34,637 nt of DNA from the NCBI GenBank assembly GCA_964460185.1, contig CAYWTM010000024.1, positions 1-34,637 on the forward strand. The letters run 5' to 3'. Position 1 is the stretch's first letter. Every line of letters begins with the position of its first letter. The DNA comes from JAVJPJ01 sp040217295. Lineage in GTDB: Bacteria > Pseudomonadota > Alphaproteobacteria > Rhodobacterales > Rhodobacteraceae. Both the position numbers and the translations under genes were made by a program. The notes beneath the pieces are model-generated. The model saw only the letters and a list, made by a program, of their open reading frames with translations, searched no databases and was not told where the DNA came from. This document shows positions 15,312-23,682 of the stretch, piece after piece.

Positions 15312-17824
15312 GAATTTTCCTTCGGATCGTCGCGCCGCGCTGTCCGCCGGCCTGTCTTCGACCGCGCGATGCTCAGGGCCTGCAACACGGCGGCGGCATG
15401 ATCCCCGTCCGGATCGAACGGGATCGGTATTCCATTGGGCGCGCTGCGCAAGGCTTCGCCCTGCGCACCGATATCGAAGCCAAAAACCGGCAGGCCGGTG
15501 GCCAGCATTTCGTGGGTGACAAAGGAAAAGGTCTCGGGCCAGATCGACGGCACCAGCCACGCCGTCACACCATAGCGTTCGGCCAGCATCGATATCTCGT
15601 GATGCTGATACCCTCCGTGATGCTGCACCGAGGACGGCAGGGCAAACGCCGCGTCGATGTTGCCGATCAGGACCAGCCGGGGTGCATTGCCCCCCGCGCG
15701 CCGTTGCGCCAGATCGACCAGAACCTGGGCGCCTTTCTGCCTGTTCAGATTGCCCAGTATGCCAAGGGTTTCCTTCGCGCCGTCGGGCGGGATGACCGGG
15801 TCCACGCTTGCGATCATGGCATGCGGCCGCATGACAAGCTTGTCCCTGATCCGGGTAAAGGCCGCCATCATCAGATCGCGGCTGGACTGGGAGAAAACGG
15901 TTATCTCCTCGCATTGGGGCAAGAACCGTTGCCAGGCTTCCCGCCAATCTCGCGGGCCGACCTCGATGCCGTTCGGGCGCGTCATCCGGTGTGCCGGATC
16001 AAGGTTTTCGGGTCCTATCAGACCACGATACTGGCCTTGTGCATTCAAAAGACTGTAGGACGGGCTGATCATGAAATAATCGTGGACGCGCGCCTCGAGC
16101 TTGTCGGGGCGGCCGGGCCGGACAAGCGACAGCATCGCATCGGGAAGGGTCACGGGATCAACATCCCCGACACCACAGGAATACACGATCCTCAGGGCGG
16201 GAACCGGGCCCAACAGCTTTCGGATATCCCGCAAATCGCCCGTGGATCCGGCCAGGATGCCATCTCGGCCATGGACTTCCAGTTGCCAGCGATCAAGGCC
16301 GCCGACACGCAGAACCAACGCTGAATGACCCTGCTTGATGCGTGCGGCGATCTCGGCTTCCAATGCGTGTTCCGCACCGCCGCCCATGGAATGGGCCAGA
16401 AACAACGGCACGGCATCCGGGCTGATGTGCCCGGCCAGCGCGACGGCCAGCGCCAGACGGGGCGTGCGCAGGGGATCGCGGCCGATATAGGTCTGAACCT
16501 CGAGATCATACGCCGGATAGCGCTTTGCGATCATCGCATTGGCGCGCAACACGAGCTCTTCCTTCAGGCTCTCCCCAAAACTCTGCCCGCCGCGATGTTC
16601 GACGAACAGGTTGGGAACGCCGACATGCCGCGCGCCCTGTTTTCGGGTCTTTTGGCACCAATCGACCTCTTCGCCATATCCCCGCCCGAAGGCCGTATCG
16701 AACTGTGGCGTCTTCTCGAACCAGGCCTCCGACAGGGCCATGCAGAACCCGACGCCGGTCGGCGCTGACGGCAACCGGTCGGGCACGGACAACCGGCGGG
16801 CAGTCGCATCGACCCGGTCGACGAGGCCGGGCGGTATGGCCGTCGCATGACCGATCATCGGAACCGAAAAGATTTCGGCATCGTTGGACATCGGGGTGGC
16901 CGACGCGATCTGCGGGTCGATGTCCAGCGGCGCGATGAGCCGCGACGCCCACCCGTCGGGGACCATGGCATCGGAATTCAACACCACGATATGCCCGGCC
17001 CGTTGCGCGGCCTCGGCAAATCCCCTGTTCACTGCGCCGACGAACCCGAGGTTTTCGTCCAGTTCCACCAGCGTGACCCGTTCGGCGCGCGGTTCGGCCC
17101 ATTTTCGCAAGAAGGGCCGAACACGCGGATCGGTCGATGCATCCTCGATCAGCACAAGGCGCCAATCCAGGTCGGTATGCGCCTCGACACGCTGTAACGC
17201 CTCGGCCAGATGCGCATGGCCGTTGTAGACCGGCAAGATGATGGTGATCGGGCCTGATCCGACAGGCGACGGCACATCGGACAGGAAACGCCGATCGAGG
17301 GGCAGGCCCCTGGTGATGGTCTCGAGACCCAGCGCGCGCTTGACCTGTGCGCGCGCTGCCGCGTCCCGCGACAGCGCATATTTCAGCAAGGCCGGGGCGG
17401 CGCGGAAAAGATCCATGACGAAGGCGCGTTTCAATCGACGTCGCGCGGCCGGTGTTGGCGGATCGGAAGGATGCGCCACCGGCAACGACAGGTTGCCCCC
17501 GCCGGTCACCGGCACCGTCAGCACCAGGGGCCGCATGTTTTCGGGAGCTTCAAGCTGGAACCCTGATTGAAGCGGCACCTGATGACGGCGCGCCACGTCG
17601 GGCCGCTGGATGGAGGGCACCACCTCTGCGGCTCCTCCGGGCCAGCTCAGTCGCAGCTTGCTTGCCGTCGACCAGCCGACCAGACGGGTCCGGCCGTTCA
17701 CGCGGAGGATCTGTTCCACATGGCCGCCGGGCCTGCGCTTGTCCCTGGGCAGGGAAAATCCGCCAAGCCGGTCGGCATGGCGTGCGGCATAGCGCAGGTA
17801 GAGCGCCTTGAGACGATAGAACAC
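15308..17824 (-). CDS. Two-domain glycosyltransferase (GT2 fused to GT4)
   Basis: This large, probably cytoplasmic enzyme (838 residues) appears to add two sugars or polymerise a glycan. After about 185 unassigned residues, a GT2 domain runs from about 190 to 420: GPITIILPVYNG, IEDASTD, ENLGFVGAVNRGF, the metal-binding region VLNSDAMVPDGW and GRGYGEEVDWC. A GT4 (GT-B fold) domain follows from about 470: AHSMGGGAEHALEAEIA, LGILGNLNRQKGAQVL and PETFSFVTHEMLATGLPV with the EX7E pair. The start is GTG 17824, since an in-frame stop lies shortly upstream; AGGGAG is ten bases before it. It follows rfbA by 61 bases and overlaps the sulfotransferase. dTDP-rhamnose is a plausible donor for one domain, by context only. 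Confidence 0.88.
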   Translation of the reverse strand: MFYRLKALYLRYAARHADRLGGFSLPRDKRRPGGHVEQILRVNGRTRLVGWSTASKLRLSWPGGAAEVVPSIQRPDVARRHQVPLQSGFQLEAPENMRPLVLTVPVTGGGNLSLPVAHPSDPPTPAARRRLKRAFVMDLFRAAPALLKYALSRDAAARAQVKRALGLETITRGLPLDRRFLSDVPSPVGSGPITIILPVYNGHAHLAEALQRVEAHTDLDWRLVLIEDASTDPRVRPFLRKWAEPRAERVTLVELDENLGFVGAVNRGFAEAAQRAGHIVVLNSDAMVPDGWASRLIAPLDIDPQIASATPMSNDAEIFSVPMIGHATAIPPGLVDRVDATARRLSVPDRLPSAPTGVGFCMALSEAWFEKTPQFDTAFGRGYGEEVDWCQKTRKQGARHVGVPNLFVEHRGGQSFGESLKEELVLRANAMIAKRYPAYDLEVQTYIGRDPLRTPRLALAVALAGHISPDAVPLFLAHSMGGGAEHALEAEIAARIKQGHSALVLRVGGLDRWQLEVHGRDGILAGSTGDLRDIRKLLGPVPALRIVYSCGVGDVDPVTLPDAMLSLVRPGRPDKLEARVHDYFMISPSYSLLNAQGQYRGLIGPENLDPAHRMTRPNGIEVGPRDWREAWQRFLPQCEEITVFSQSSRDLMMAAFTRIRDKLVMRPHAMIASVDPVIPPDGAKETLGILGNLNRQKGAQVLVDLAQRRAGGNAPRLVLIGNIDAAFALPSSVQHHGGYQHHEISMLAERYGVTAWLVPSIWPETFSFVTHEMLATGLPVFGFDIGAQGEALRSAPNGIPIPFDPDGDHAAAVLQALSIARSKTGRRTARRDDPKENS

Positions 17825-17885
17825 CTCGGCCCATCTCCCTAAGTCCTTCGCGGCAGAACCCTACGCCGCTAGCACACATTATCTT

Positions 17886-18755
17886 TCATATCAGGGACTT
17901 CAGATACCGGCCATATGTGTTCTTTCCAAACAATTCTGCACGATCGGCAAGATCCCGCGCGCCAATCCAACCTTTGAGATAGGCGATCTCGTCCGGGCTG
18001 CCGGTCTGCATGCCCTGCCGCTGTTCAAGCGTTCGAACGAAATTGCCCGCGTCCAGCAGGCTGGCATGGGTGCCTGTATCAAGCCAGGCATATCCGCGGC
18101 CCATCTTGGCGACCTCGAGCTTGCGCTCGGCCAGATACATCTCGAGCAAGGTGGTGATCTCAAGTTCACCGCGGTCCGACGGGGTAACGGCCTTGGCCCT
18201 TTCCGGCGCGGTTCCATCAAGAAAATACAGACCGGTCACCGCGAAATTCGACGGCGGGTGCATCGGTTTCTCGATGATCTTCCTGACCGTCCCGTCCGGG
18301 GCGAAATCCACGACCCCGTACCGTTCGGGATCAGCCACATGATAACCAAAAACCGTGCCGCCATCGCCCTGCGCGCCGGCCTGCTCCAACAGTTCCGGCA
18401 ACCCGTGCCCGAAAAAGATGTTGTCCCCCAGGATCATGGCCGACGGCGCCCCGGCAAGAAAATCCTCGGCCAGGATATACGCCTGCGCCAGACCATCGGG
18501 CGAGGCCTGTTCGATATAGGTCAGGCTCAGCCCCCATTGGCCGCCATCCCCGAGGGTGCGTTTGAACTGATCTTGATCCTGCGGCGTGGTGATGACCGCG
18601 ATGTCGCGAATACCCGCCAGCATCAACACGCTGAGCGGGTAATAGATCATCGGCTTGTCGTAGATCGGAAGGAGTTGTTTCGACAGGCCCATGGTGATCG
18701 GAAACAGGCGCGTGCCTGATCCGCCTGCCAGGATGATGCCTTTGCGTGCCGTCAT
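17886..18755 (-). CDS. rfbA: Glucose-1-phosphate thymidylyltransferase
   Basis: This enzyme makes dTDP-glucose from dTTP and glucose-1-phosphate, the first step of dTDP-L-rhamnose synthesis. The 289-residue protein opens MTARKGIILAGGSGTRLFPI, the nucleotidyltransferase signature, followed by SKQLLPIYDKPMIYYPLS, LGDNIFFGHG, EKP and GYAWLDTGTHASLLDAGNFV, all standard for RfbA/RmlA. The ATG at 18755 overlaps the rfbD stop (ATGA); the frame continues upstream over rfbD, but that extension is not part of the family. Length matches the roughly 290 residues usual for the enzyme. It is the last of the four rhamnose genes, which run C-B-D-A. Allosteric feedback by dTDP-rhamnose is known for the family but cannot be seen here. 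Confidence 0.96.
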   Translation of the reverse strand: MTARKGIILAGGSGTRLFPITMGLSKQLLPIYDKPMIYYPLSVLMLAGIRDIAVITTPQDQDQFKRTLGDGGQWGLSLTYIEQASPDGLAQAYILAEDFLAGAPSAMILGDNIFFGHGLPELLEQAGAQGDGGTVFGYHVADPERYGVVDFAPDGTVRKIIEKPMHPPSNFAVTGLYFLDGTAPERAKAVTPSDRGELEITTLLEMYLAERKLEVAKMGRGYAWLDTGTHASLLDAGNFVRTLEQRQGMQTGSPDEIAYLKGWIGARDLADRAELFGKNTYGRYLKSLI

Positions 18756-19612
18756 GATCCTGCCCTCGTTTTGTGAAGATCCGATATGATGTCGCCCAGC
18801 CGCTGCCGCCAATCGGGCCGGGCAATGCCAAAGGCAGTCTCGGTCGTGCTGCAATCCATGCGGGAATTCAGGGGGCGTCTTGCCGGCGTGGGGTATTGGC
18901 TGGACGGGATATCCGCGACCGTGCACGCCAGCCCGGCCTTGTCGAATATCGCCCGCGCGAAATCCGCCCAGGACACATCAGGTGCGCCGGAAAAATGATA
19001 TGTGCCGGTCTTGGCGGGGTCATCGGCAAGTTGCCGGGCAATCGAAAGACAGGCCGCCGCGATGTCACGCGCCGGGGTCGGCCCGCCGATCTGATCGGCC
19101 ACGATCGACAGGTTTTCGCGCTCGGCCCCCAGGCGCAGCATGGTCTTTACGAAATTATTGCCATGCGCCGACACAACCCAGGACGTGCGCAGGATCGCGT
19201 GGGTCGCGCCCGCCGCACGCACCGCGTCTTCGCCCGCCAGCTTGGACCGGCCATAGGCGCCCAGCGGCGCGGTGCTGTCATCGGGTCGCCACGGGCGGTC
19301 GCCATCGCCCGCGAAGACGTAATCGGTCGAGATATGGACGAACGGGATGCCGCAATCGGCACAGGCCCGCGCCATCGCGCCGGGGGCCGTGCCGTTGACG
19401 GTGGTTGCCAGCGCCTCTTCGGTTTCGGCACGATCGACGGCGGTATAGGCGGCGGCGTTGATCACAGCGCGCGGCCGGTGCGCCATGATGGCTGCCGCAC
19501 AGGCGGCAGGGTCGGACAGGTCTGCGGCATCGCGGCCGAGCGCCGTGACGGGAGCCATGGCCCGCAACTCGGTGGCGACCTGGCCGGTGGTGCCGAAGAT
19601 CAAGATGGTCAT
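18752..19612 (-). CDS. rfbD: dTDP-4-dehydrorhamnose reductase
   Basis: This protein carries out the final NAD(P)H-dependent reduction giving dTDP-L-rhamnose. The 286-residue product is a short-chain reductase of the extended type. It has the Rossmann motif FGTTGQVATEL (about 6-16, with a slightly relaxed glycine pattern), NAAAYTAVDRAE, STDYVFAGDGDRPW and the catalytic YGRSK. The substrate-side motif GTYHFSGAPDVSWADFA and the C-terminal RPLNSRMDCS are classic for RmlD. The ATG at 19612 is preceded by GGAG at about eight bases. It is separated from rfbB by 94 bases with no obvious terminator and overlaps rfbA. The identification is secure. Confidence 0.96.
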   Translation of the reverse strand: MTILIFGTTGQVATELRAMAPVTALGRDAADLSDPAACAAAIMAHRPRAVINAAAYTAVDRAETEEALATTVNGTAPGAMARACADCGIPFVHISTDYVFAGDGDRPWRPDDSTAPLGAYGRSKLAGEDAVRAAGATHAILRTSWVVSAHGNNFVKTMLRLGAERENLSIVADQIGGPTPARDIAAACLSIARQLADDPAKTGTYHFSGAPDVSWADFARAIFDKAGLACTVADIPSSQYPTPARRPLNSRMDCSTTETAFGIARPDWRQRLGDIISDLHKTRAGS

Positions 19613-19706
19613 TCCCGCATCTCCCGGTGACCGAACGCGCCGATCGTCCGCGTATCACGATGCACCTGGGCAATTTGCGGGGCTATCTGGAAAAAGGGCA
19701 TCCGAT

Positions 19707-20747
19707 CTAGCCTGCCTTGCCCAGCCGTTCGCCGACGCCGTCGCGGTCGAGCAGCGCGCGCCACCAGTCCTCGTTCGCCAGATACCAGTCAACGGTGCGC
19801 GCCAGCCCCTCCTCGACCGTGACCGAGGGTTGCCAGCCCAGCTCATCCCGGACGCGGCTGGCGTCTATGGCATAGCGCAGGTCATGTCCGGGCCGGTCCG
19901 TGACGAAGGTGATCAGCCGGTCATGCGGCGCGCCCTCGGGGCGGCGCTCATCCAGCAGGGCGCAGATCGTGCGGACCAGATCGATATTGCGCCGCTCGTT
20001 GTTGCCACCGATGTTGTAGCTCCGCCCCAGCGCGCCCTGTTCGCAAACCAGCAGCAAGGCATCGGCGTGATCCTCGACGAATAGCCAGTCGCGCACGTTG
20101 AGGCCCTTGCCATAGACCGGGATAGGCCGCCCAGCCAGCGCGTTCAGGATCACCACCGGGATCAGCTTTTCGGGAAAGTGGTAGGGGCCGTAATTGTTCG
20201 AACAATTCGTCATCACCACCGGAAGCCCATAGGTTTCGTGCCATGCGCGCACCAGATGGTCGGATGCCGCCTTGGACGCGGAATAGGGGCTGTTGGGGGC
20301 ATAGGGCGTATCCTCGGTGAACAAACCTTCGTCACCAAGCGTGCCGTAAACCTCATCTGTTGAGATATGGTGAAACCGAAACCCGGCGGGGCTGCCCCGT
20401 CCCACCCAATATGCGCGTGCGGCCTCCAGCAGGGTGTAGGTGCCGGTAACGTTGGTCTGAATGAAATCGCCGGGCCCGTCGATGGACCTGTCCACGTGGG
20501 ATTCGGCGGCAAGATGCATGATCGCGTCAGGGGCATGCGCGGCCAGGATGCGGTCCATCGCGGCGCGGTCGCAAATATCGGCCTGCTCAAAGCTGTAGAG
20601 CGGCGATTGCGCGACGGGGGCCACGTTCTCAAGACAGGCCGCATAGGTCAGCTTGTCGACATTCACGACCCCATGGCCGCGCGCGACGGCAAGTCTGACC
20701 ACCGCCGATCCGATGAACCCCGCACCGCCCGTCACCAACAGCTTCAT
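19707..20747 (-). CDS. rfbB: dTDP-glucose 4,6-dehydratase
   Basis: This NAD+-bound enzyme converts dTDP-glucose to dTDP-4-keto-6-deoxyglucose. Of its 346 residues, the N-terminus MKLLVTGGAGFIGSAVVRLA holds the GxxGxxG cofactor loop. Next come NVDKLTYA, HLAAESHVDRSIDGP, the STDEVYGTLGD active-site loop with the threonine-aspartate-glutamate set, and PYSASKAASDHLVRAW with the catalytic YxxxK. NCSNNYGPYHFPEKLIP and VRDWLFVEDHADAL complete the family signature. The ATG overlaps the rfbC stop (ATGA). All catalytic residues are present, so the enzyme should be active. It also supplies the common intermediate for other 6-deoxysugars, but the complete set here points to rhamnose. Confidence 0.97.
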   Translation of the reverse strand: MKLLVTGGAGFIGSAVVRLAVARGHGVVNVDKLTYAACLENVAPVAQSPLYSFEQADICDRAAMDRILAAHAPDAIMHLAAESHVDRSIDGPGDFIQTNVTGTYTLLEAARAYWVGRGSPAGFRFHHISTDEVYGTLGDEGLFTEDTPYAPNSPYSASKAASDHLVRAWHETYGLPVVMTNCSNNYGPYHFPEKLIPVVILNALAGRPIPVYGKGLNVRDWLFVEDHADALLLVCEQGALGRSYNIGGNNERRNIDLVRTICALLDERRPEGAPHDRLITFVTDRPGHDLRYAIDASRVRDELGWQPSVTVEEGLARTVDWYLANEDWWRALLDRDGVGERLGKAG

Positions 20748-21316
20748 CTGGCGCCCCCTTCGTAGACGAAGGGGCTGCCCAGCTCCGCAAAGGCCCCCGC
20801 GGCTGCGTCCTTGTCGGACAGGACCGCCGCCGCGCCATTCAACCCCCAGTCAATCGCAAGATCGGGATCGTCGAACCGGATCGCGCCTTCGGTCTCGGGC
20901 GCGTAGCCATCCGAGCATTTGTAGACGATCTCGGTATCCGGTGCGCGGGTGGCAAAGCCATGGGCGAACCCCGCGGGGATCAACAGTTGCTTGCCGTTGT
21001 CGAATGTCAGTTCGATGCCGAACCATTTGCCGTAGGTGGGCGAGCCGGCACGGATATCGACGGCCACGTCAAACAAGGCACCACGACCGCAGCGCACAAG
21101 CTTGGCTTGCGCGTGGGGCGGTGTCTGGAAATGCAGGCCGCGCACGGTGCCGGCTACGGCCGAAAGGGAATGATTGTCCTGCACGAAGGGGATGTCGATG
21201 CCGGCCTGGGCCAGTTTCGCCGCGCTGTAGGTTTCGGCAAAGAAACCCCGCGCATCCCCGAAACGCGGCGGCGTGATGACGACAAGATCGGGGATACCGG
21301 TTTGTTCGATCTTCAT
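20744..21316 (-). CDS. rfbC: dTDP-4-dehydrorhamnose 3,5-epimerase
   Basis: This cupin-fold epimerase inverts C3 and C5 of dTDP-4-keto-6-deoxyglucose. The 190-residue protein shows RFGDARGFFAETYSAAKLA, FVQDNHSLSAVAGTVRGLHF, KLVRCGRGALFDVAVDIRAG, LIPAGFAHGFATRAPDTEIVY and KCSDGYAPETEGAIRFDDPD, which include the catalytic histidine (in RGLHF) and the conserved tyrosine of the family. The ATG at 21316 has GGGGAG eight bases upstream. An ATG thirty bases earlier in frame is less likely because family homology starts with KIEQTGIPDLVVI. It is the first gene of the rhamnose run and lies 125 bases downstream of hemC, with an imperfect hairpin between them. Confidence 0.96.
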   Translation of the reverse strand: MKIEQTGIPDLVVITPPRFGDARGFFAETYSAAKLAQAGIDIPFVQDNHSLSAVAGTVRGLHFQTPPHAQAKLVRCGRGALFDVAVDIRAGSPTYGKWFGIELTFDNGKQLLIPAGFAHGFATRAPDTEIVYKCSDGYAPETEGAIRFDDPDLAIDWGLNGAAAVLSDKDAAAGAFAELGSPFVYEGGAR

Positions 21317-21407
21317 ATGAAATGCTCCCCGTGTCGCACCCATCACTTTCCTGCGTCAGCAGGGGGCAATTTGCAACCCGGGACGGCGGTGATGCCGGCA
21401 ATCGGCA

Positions 21408-21432
21408 GGGGCGGGGAACGGTCCCGCGCCCC
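21408..21432 (-). terminator. GC-rich hairpin between hemC and rfbC
   Basis: Arms GGGGCGGGGA and TCCCGCGCCCC pair as a ten-base-pair stem with one bulged G and a four-base loop. It lies ten bases beyond the hemC stop. There is no T run in the direction of transcription, so it may be only a pausing or partially effective terminator, leaving open whether hemC and the rhamnose genes share a transcript. Confidence 0.35.
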
Positions 21433-21441
21433 CAACGGCGA

Positions 21442-22410
21442 TCAGGCGGCAATCCAGTCGAAGAACCCGTCGCCGGCGCGCGCACGCAGGTCACGCGCCA
21501 TGGCAGCACCCAGCTCCGCCCCATCCTCGACGGGTGCGGTGCGGTCATCGGTCAAGACCTCGGACCCATCGGGGCGCAAGATCTCGCCGCGCAGGCGCAA
21601 CATGCCGCCATCCAGATCCGCCAGACCTGCAATCGGCGTTTCGCACGACCCGTCCAGACCCGCCAGAAACGCACGTTCCGCAGCCAGTCTCTGACCCGTG
21701 GGACCATGGTGGATCGCCTCGAGCATCGCTGCGGCCCGCATGTCGTCGGCACGGCGTTCGATGCCGATGGCACCCTGCGCCACGGCCGGCAGCACGTCTT
21801 CGACCGCGATGGCGGATTTCACGACATCTTCCATGCCCAGTCGGCGCAAACCGGCCATTGCAAGAAATGTGGCATCCGCCATGCCATCGCCCAGCTTCTT
21901 CATCCGGGTCTGCACATTGCCACGGAATTCCACCACCTGCAGATCGGGGCGACGCACCCGCAACTGCGCCCGGCGGCGCAAGGATGAACTGCCCACGACT
22001 GCACCGACTGGCAGGGCGGCCAGGTTGTCATGGGACAGCGATACGAACGCGTCACGCACATCTTCGCGCGGCAGGTAGCAATCCAGCAGCAAGCCTTGTG
22101 GTTGCAAAACCGGCATGTCCTTCATCGAGTGGACAGCGATGTCAATCTTACCTGACAACATGTCTTCTTCGATTTCCTTGGTGAACAGGCCCTTGCCGCC
22201 AAGCTCTTTCAGGGGCTTGTCGGCATCGATCAGGCTGCGGTCATCACCCGTGGTCTTGATCACCACGATTTCGAAAGCATCCTGTGGCAGATCGAAGGCG
22301 GCCATAAGCCGTGCGCGCGTCTCACGGGCTTGCGCCAGGGCAAGCGGCGAACCGCGGGTTCCGATCATTAAGGGGCGGGCGGGGTTGGGCAATTCGGTCG
22401 TCATAGTCAT
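21442..22410 (-). CDS. hemC: Hydroxymethylbilane synthase (porphobilinogen deaminase)
   Basis: This cytosolic tetrapyrrole enzyme joins four porphobilinogen units into hydroxymethylbilane. The 322-residue protein has the family opening IGTRGSPLALAQARETRARL, the catalytic-aspartate region IDIAVHSMKDMP, VVGSSSLRRRAQL, EFRGNVQTRMKKL and the cofactor-attachment loop GLDGSCETPIAGLA. Its cysteine (about residue 256) carries the dipyrromethane cofactor. Two ATGs, at 22410 and 22404, are possible starts; neither has a clear Shine-Dalgarno. The gene is divergent from hemE, which acts two steps later in the same pathway, and both share the palindrome at 22421-22438. Function is certain, the exact start is not. 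Confidence 0.97.
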   Translation of the reverse strand: MTMTTELPNPARPLMIGTRGSPLALAQARETRARLMAAFDLPQDAFEIVVIKTTGDDRSLIDADKPLKELGGKGLFTKEIEEDMLSGKIDIAVHSMKDMPVLQPQGLLLDCYLPREDVRDAFVSLSHDNLAALPVGAVVGSSSLRRRAQLRVRRPDLQVVEFRGNVQTRMKKLGDGMADATFLAMAGLRRLGMEDVVKSAIAVEDVLPAVAQGAIGIERRADDMRAAAMLEAIHHGPTGQRLAAERAFLAGLDGSCETPIAGLADLDGGMLRLRGEILRPDGSEVLTDDRTAPVEDGAELGAAMARDLRARAGDGFFDWIAA

Positions 22411-22420
22411 GTTCTAGCCA

Positions 22421-22438
22421 TGTCAACTTGACTTGACA
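22421..22438. promoter_or_regulatory. PpsR/CrtJ-like operator between hemC and hemE
   Basis: The 18-base sequence TGTCAACTTGACTTGACA matches the TGT-N12-ACA consensus, and its stricter form TGTC-N10-GACA, bound by the photosynthesis repressor PpsR/CrtJ of purple bacteria. It contains the perfect hexamer TTGACA on each strand, so it can overlap a -35 element. For hemE the plus-strand TTGACA at 22433-22438 is placed well for a start about 45 bases before the ATG, although the -10 is weak. Binding by PpsR is inferred from the motif and location; no ppsR gene is in the window. Confidence 0.55.
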
Positions 22439-22512
22439 ATCGACTTCCGGTTGACTCGACCTCGGCGTCAGGCAAACCCGCGCCTCACGCAACGACCCGA
22501 AGGAATTTTCGC

Positions 22513-23559
22513 ATGTTCGACACCCCCGCAACCGGCCAGAAAAAGCTTTTGCGCAGTCTATCGGGGGAAGCGATGTCCGTGCCGCCCGTCTGGCTGATGC
22601 GGCAGGCTGGGCGTTACCTGCCCGAATATCGCGCCACCCGCGCGCAGGCGGGGGATTTCCTGTCGCTGTGCTACAATCCCGAACTGGCGGCCGAGGTCAC
22701 GCTGCAACCGATCCGGCGCTACGGGTTCGATGCCGCGATTCTCTTCGCCGACATCCTGCTGATCCCCGAAGCCTTGGGCGCGGACCTGTGGTTCGTCACC
22801 GGCGAAGGGCCACGGCTTTCGACCATCACCGGTCCCGAAGGCCTGAAGCCGCTCAAGGGCAAGGATGACATCCACGACCACCTGGCCCCGGTCTATGAAA
22901 CCGTGCGCATCTTGTCGAAAGAGTTGCCCAAAGAAACCACGCTGATCGGATTCGCAGGCGCCCCATGGACGGTCGCGACCTACATGATCGCCGGGCGCGG
23001 AACGCCGGATCAGGGCCCCGCCCACAAGCTGCGCGAAGGCGATCCGGAGACCTTTGGCGCGCTGATCGATCTGCTGACCGATGCCACCATCGAATATCTC
23101 GACCAGCAGGTGCAAGCCGGGGCCGAGGTTGTGAAACTGTTCGATTCATGGGCCGGGTCGCTAAAGGGCGACGCGTTCACCCAATACGCGCTGAAACCCG
23201 CCAAACGCATCATCAGCGAACTGAAATCACGCCATCCCGACCTGCCGGTCATCGCCTTCCCGCGCGAAGCGGGCGACGCCTACAAGGGCTTTGCCAAGGC
23301 CGTGGGCGCGGATGGCCTGGCGATCGATACAAAGGTCGATCCCGAATGGGCGGCGCAACATCTGCAAACAGACAGCTGTGTGCAGGGCAATCTGGATCCC
23401 AAGCACATGGTCACGGGCGGTCAGGCGCTGGTCGATGAAACCCGGCGCATTGTCGATGCGCTGAAGGGCGGGCCGCATATCTTCAACCTCGGCCACGGCA
23501 TCACGCCGGATGCCGATCCGGACAATGTGCATCTGTTGCTGGAAACCATCCGGTCCTGA
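22513..23559 (+). CDS. hemE: Uroporphyrinogen decarboxylase
   Basis: This cytosolic enzyme removes four acetate carboxyls from uroporphyrinogen III to give coproporphyrinogen III, on the way to heme and bacteriochlorophyll. The 348-residue protein carries both family signatures: PPVWLMRQAGRYLPEYRATR near residue 25 and GFAGAPWTVATYMIAGRG near 145. The substrate aspartate lies in the ILFADILLIPEALGA segment. The ATG at 22513 is preceded by GAAGGA at about eight bases. It stands alone on the plus strand, ends in a good terminator hairpin, and is divergent from hemC with a shared operator-like palindrome. The identification is secure. Confidence 0.97.
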   Translation: MFDTPATGQKKLLRSLSGEAMSVPPVWLMRQAGRYLPEYRATRAQAGDFLSLCYNPELAAEVTLQPIRRYGFDAAILFADILLIPEALGADLWFVTGEGPRLSTITGPEGLKPLKGKDDIHDHLAPVYETVRILSKELPKETTLIGFAGAPWTVATYMIAGRGTPDQGPAHKLREGDPETFGALIDLLTDATIEYLDQQVQAGAEVVKLFDSWAGSLKGDAFTQYALKPAKRIISELKSRHPDLPVIAFPREAGDAYKGFAKAVGADGLAIDTKVDPEWAAQHLQTDSCVQGNLDPKHMVTGGQALVDETRRIVDALKGGPHIFNLGHGITPDADPDNVHLLLETIRS

Positions 23560-23629
23560 TCTGACGGCTTATCCGAAGCCAGCAATCGCCAGGGACCCCA
23601 ACGCTTTTTCGACGTTGTGTAGATGCAAT

Positions 23630-23668
23630 GGCCCGGGGCCCCCGATGGGTGCCCCGGGCCTGTTTTCT
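23630..23668 (+). terminator. Terminator after hemE (possibly bidirectional)
   Basis: A ten-base GC-only stem (GGCCCGGGGC with GCCCCGGGCC, loop of eleven bases) is followed on the plus strand by TGTTTTC. It lies between convergent hemE and the outer membrane protein gene and could also stop transcription from the minus strand, although the run of T is better on the plus side. Confidence 0.8.
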
Positions 23669-23682
23669 TGCGCTTTTGCGGA

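Noticed and set aside
15312..15947. Upstream extension of the second sulfotransferase
   Set aside because: It overlaps the glycosyltransferase coding sequence in another frame; the ATG at 15311 has a ribosome site and starts the conserved fold.
17550..17879. Minus-strand 109-codon frame with an ATG overlapping the start of the large glycosyltransferase
   Set aside because: Its ATG is near AGGGAG, but the translation has no recognisable features and the overlapping frame holds the long enzyme.
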